Shown here: in pieces, positions 61,290-64,000 of the stretch
Layout of the letters: each line of letters begins with the position of its first letter
Position numbering within the stretch: position 1 is the first letter of the stretch
Assembly (NCBI RefSeq): GCF_000499845.2
Contig: NC_023756.2
Location: forward strand, 45,210,291 to 45,274,290
Length of the DNA stretch: 64,000 nt
Source: Phaseolus vulgaris
Taxonomy: Eukaryota > Streptophyta > Magnoliopsida > Fabales > Fabaceae
Direction: 5' to 3'
Program-made: the position numbers and the translations under genes
The notes under the pieces: model-generated
What the model was told of the DNA's origin: nothing
Databases searched by the model: none
The model's input: only the letters and a program-made list of their open reading frames with translations

Positions 61290-63344
61290 GTTGAGATATT
61301 ATTTTGTTTTCATATATAACACCGTCTCGATAATATATCATGCATTGCTTAAACCATATGTCATGCATTATTTAGAACATATTGACGATATGTGATATCA
61401 ACGATATGTGATATCATTTATATTCACATATATTATGAAATTATTTTATTTTAATGGATATTATATCTTTAACATTATATATTATGAAAATCAAATCAGT
61501 GGTTAGAGAAGCATTTCAGAAAAGAGTGAGATGGGAAAGTGGTGGATGAAAGAAAGATAAGGCCATGGATGAGTTGAGAAGAGTGAAGGGAACAGAAAAC
61601 AGAAGACAAATAGAAGAGATGAAGAGAGTTTAAAACATCACGTGGACACATGTTGTCCTTTTCCTAACTATATCTAATGAGGTTTCCATTTCCAAGAGCT
61701 TCGGGTTCATTTTGTTAGGTGGATAATATCAATAAACCACTCTACAATCTTACCTTTTTAAATTAAATAATATAAAACTATCTTATTTAATTTAATATAC
61801 ATTTTTGTCCTCATGCCTTTCTTCTTTCATAGGTAAATATATATAATTTATAAGTGTTAGGTTGATACATATATTTTAACTGTGTGTTCCATGTTCTTGG
61901 AGAAAGAAGAAAGAATCTACAATTTTATTGTGTGGAAAGTGGGTGAAGAGATGTCACTCCAAATTGATTGATTCTACAAGATGAATTGTTGTGCTATTCA
62001 TAAACTAGAGTTACATTGGTTAAAGGACAAATTTAAACATTAAAGTTCATGCATTTAATTAAAATCAAGGAATGTTCATATTCATAAAATGCTCACATTC
62101 ATAGAACAAGAAATTGAATCAACTTCCAATGACTTTTGATTTTGGTGAAATTATAACACTGCTTATTTATAGAACATTGAAAAGATTCAAGCTTAAAAAA
62201 ATTTAGGGTTAAATATGCTATTTTATCCCTCTACTTCTTTTAAGTAAAATTAATTTTATTTTTAGTTCAAATTTTAAATATCATAAAATTGGTTTCTCTT
62301 TTAGTTTAAATTTTAGATATAGTAAATATTTATAATAAAAAAACTATTGAAATTGATTTTTATAAAAAAAAATTCATATATTTCACAGTCATAACATTAT
62401 AACATTCACGTCATCACTCATAAGTCAATTTGAAATATTGTAAAATGTTACATTTTAATTATATTGTAACATTTTAGTCAATACTAAAAATCGATTTGTC
62501 ACTTAACAATAAATCATTTTAATTATTCTTTTATTATAAATATTCATAAATATTCGAAAAGTCTAAAATTTAGAATAAAAATGAAAAACAATAATTTCAT
62601 CTTGGTTATTCTTGTGGTCATTATATGTGCAACAAAACTTATCCTTTTAGACTTCGAAAAAAATGATAAATTCTGATGATAAAGTTGAAATAAATATTTG
62701 TTAGAAATTACTAAACACAAAACTGAAGAAAAAGAAAAATATTCCATAAACATGAAGAGAAATACTTCAAAAACATGCATTAACAAACTGTTTATCTTTC
62801 TAAATATCACATTATCCTTACAAATATATTCTAAAGTAGTATAGATAAAACATCATTTGTAAAAAATTAATAATTAATTAAACGATAAGATGTATAAAAA
62901 TATGCACATGGTAAAGAAATAAAAATTGAAATATGGTAGAAAGTTAAAGAAAAGGTTGAGAGTTCCATTGGGAGTTGTTTACTTGAACCAATAAAGCTGT
63001 CAACACTTAACCGAAATGTGGTAATAATTTTATTACAGAGAGTACAAAACATTTGTTGTAAAATGCATGCATTTGCGTGGCTTCTCTTTGTAATCAAATG
63101 GTAAAATATGAACAAGAATCTGCAAATTGCAGAACCTTGAAACCACAAAAAACTCATTCTTGATTCTGCTATGGAATCCTATACCTCACGCAATAATGCT
63201 TAGTTTACCCCTTCAAACTCTCTAACCAATGAGATCACATACTTTCCATAAATTCCACCAATCATCTTCTTCAATTTTTTAAAGTTGAACGTGTAAGAAT
63301 CTCCTATTGATCAAAGATAAAAGTATTTTACCTTTTATTTTTTT
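61290..63344. other. Gene-free DNA
   Basis: No gene is recognisable. The part at 61500-61740 is richer in purines and includes TCACGTGGAC (G-box core) at about 61639. Antisense open frames of 88 and 96 codons at 62544-62810 and 62867-63157 show no family motif. Confidence 0.4.
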
Positions 63345-63345
63345 A

Positions 63346-63474
63346 TAGAAGTTTTTGGTGATATCCTAAACTCTAAACCCTAAATCTCCGAAAATAATCA
63401 TTTATTTATAAAAAAAATGTCATTATTTTTGGAGATTTAAGGTTTAAAGTTTAGGATATCACCAAAAACTCCTA
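63346..63474. repeat. Long near-perfect hairpin (foldback element)
   Basis: GTTTTTGGTGATATCCTAAA from 63351 begins a 50-bp arm to 63400. Its inverted complement lies at 63420-63469 with only a few mismatches and a 19-bp A/T loop between. Homology extends a few bases beyond each arm. The arms contain CTCTAAACCCTAAATCTCC, which looks telomere-like but is not a repeat array. It may be a small foldback transposon; no target duplication is clear. Confidence 0.85.
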
Positions 63475-63611
63475 ACAAACAAGGTTAACACACTAGCTAG
63501 CTCTCCTCAAATACACCAAAAAACATCCAACCAACCTAAATGTTTAACAGTTTTGCATACAAATCACAAGTTTTATACACCAATCCAAAAAGGAGATAAA
63601 AATATTTAATA

Positions 63612-63880
63612 GTATTTACCTTATAAACTGGTCTTATAAAATTATACTAGACTTAAAGTTCGCTTCTTAATATAATATTAAAATTATTTAGAATTTACTA
63701 GTTTATCAAGTACCTGCTATCAGACTGTTATCAAACTGCTATCAAACTACTTATAAATATATAGTCTTATACACAATATTTGATAACATACAAAATAAGA
63801 TACCGAAGACAAAATTTATCTTATAAATCGATTTTATAAGATTTTTTTTTTTTTAATGTAAGCTTAAAGTCCTTCTAACT
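63612..63880 (+). mobile_element. Two fragments of TRIM-type LTR
   Basis: ACCTTATAAACTGGTCTTAT followed by ACTAGACTTAAAGTTCGCTTCTT (63617-63670), and again ATCTTATAAATCGATTTTAT followed by GTAAGCTTAAAGTCCTTCT (63817-63878), are diverged forms of the 3' half of the TRIM LTR seen at 42885-42998. The first is followed by TAATATAA where a primer site should begin, but no TGGTATCAGA is present. They lie in the same orientation about 200 bp apart. Confidence 0.5.
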
Positions 63881-64000
63881 TTCAAATTTTGAATTTTTGT
63901 AGTGTTTTATTTGAAAAAATCTAAACCATTTGATAAATAGTTCAAAAGATAGAAAAAAAAAAGTTGTAGTGAAATTGTTTAACATAATTTGAAGGGGTAC

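Noticed and set aside
63360..63390. CTAAACCCTAAA as an interstitial telomere repeat
   Set aside because: Only one and a half telomere units are present, and they are part of the hairpin arm rather than a tandem array.
1..64000. CRISPR arrays, operons or bacterial-type systems
   Set aside because: The DNA is intron-rich plant nuclear sequence. The short repeats seen are MITEs, microsatellites and minisatellites, with no regular spacer structure.

Overview
The window is nuclear DNA from a flowering plant, most likely a papilionoid (phaseoloid) legume. The reasons are intron-rich genes with GT-AG junctions, very AT-rich intergenic DNA, plant-only gene families (PIN auxin carrier, phosphoethanolamine N-methyltransferase, Rf-like PPR) and dispersed repeats that resemble legume families. 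The species placement is inference. All exon models below were built by hand from splice signals, reading phase and remembered family sequences, and every model closes in frame.

Layout. (1) 1-2374, + strand: the last two exons of a class II ketose-bisphosphate aldolase-like gene that enters from the left edge. Its last intron carries a CACTA-type MITE, and a truncated non-LTR retroelement with a 16-bp target duplication lies further upstream. (2) 5297-7694, +: complete aldose 1-epimerase, 5 exons, 339 aa. (3) 9980-13433, -: complete VPS26C (DSCR3-like) arrestin-fold gene, 11 exons, 316 aa, with one GC-AG intron. (4) 13780-14810, +: a PPR pseudogene that has lost its central repeats and its frame. 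(5) 15447-21458, -: complete phosphoethanolamine N-methyltransferase, 12 exons, 497 aa. Its first intron is largely a GAA/GATGAA microsatellite, and other introns hold a LINE tail and a TRIM-like element. (6) 21459-55753: about 34 kb with no recognisable gene, holding a dispersed MITE family, a Mutator-like MITE with 9-bp target duplications, a decayed plastid 23S rRNA insertion, TRIM LTR pieces, an LTR-like repeat and several tandem arrays. (7) 55754-58733, -: complete PIN1-type auxin efflux carrier, 6 exons, 608 aa. (8) 58734-64000: its upstream region, with another MITE inserted between two direct repeats and a long hairpin.

The genes are ordinary single-copy housekeeping or developmental genes: sugar mutarotation, retriever-type sorting, phosphocholine synthesis and polar auxin transport. 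They do not form an operon or cluster with a shared pathway. The gene order recalls Arabidopsis neighbourhoods remembered from that genome (VPS26C near PMEAMT, a mutarotase near NMT1, PIN1 beside NMT3), so this looks like an ancestral syntenic block. No clearly new biological system was found. The most informative structures are the repeats and the pseudogene.
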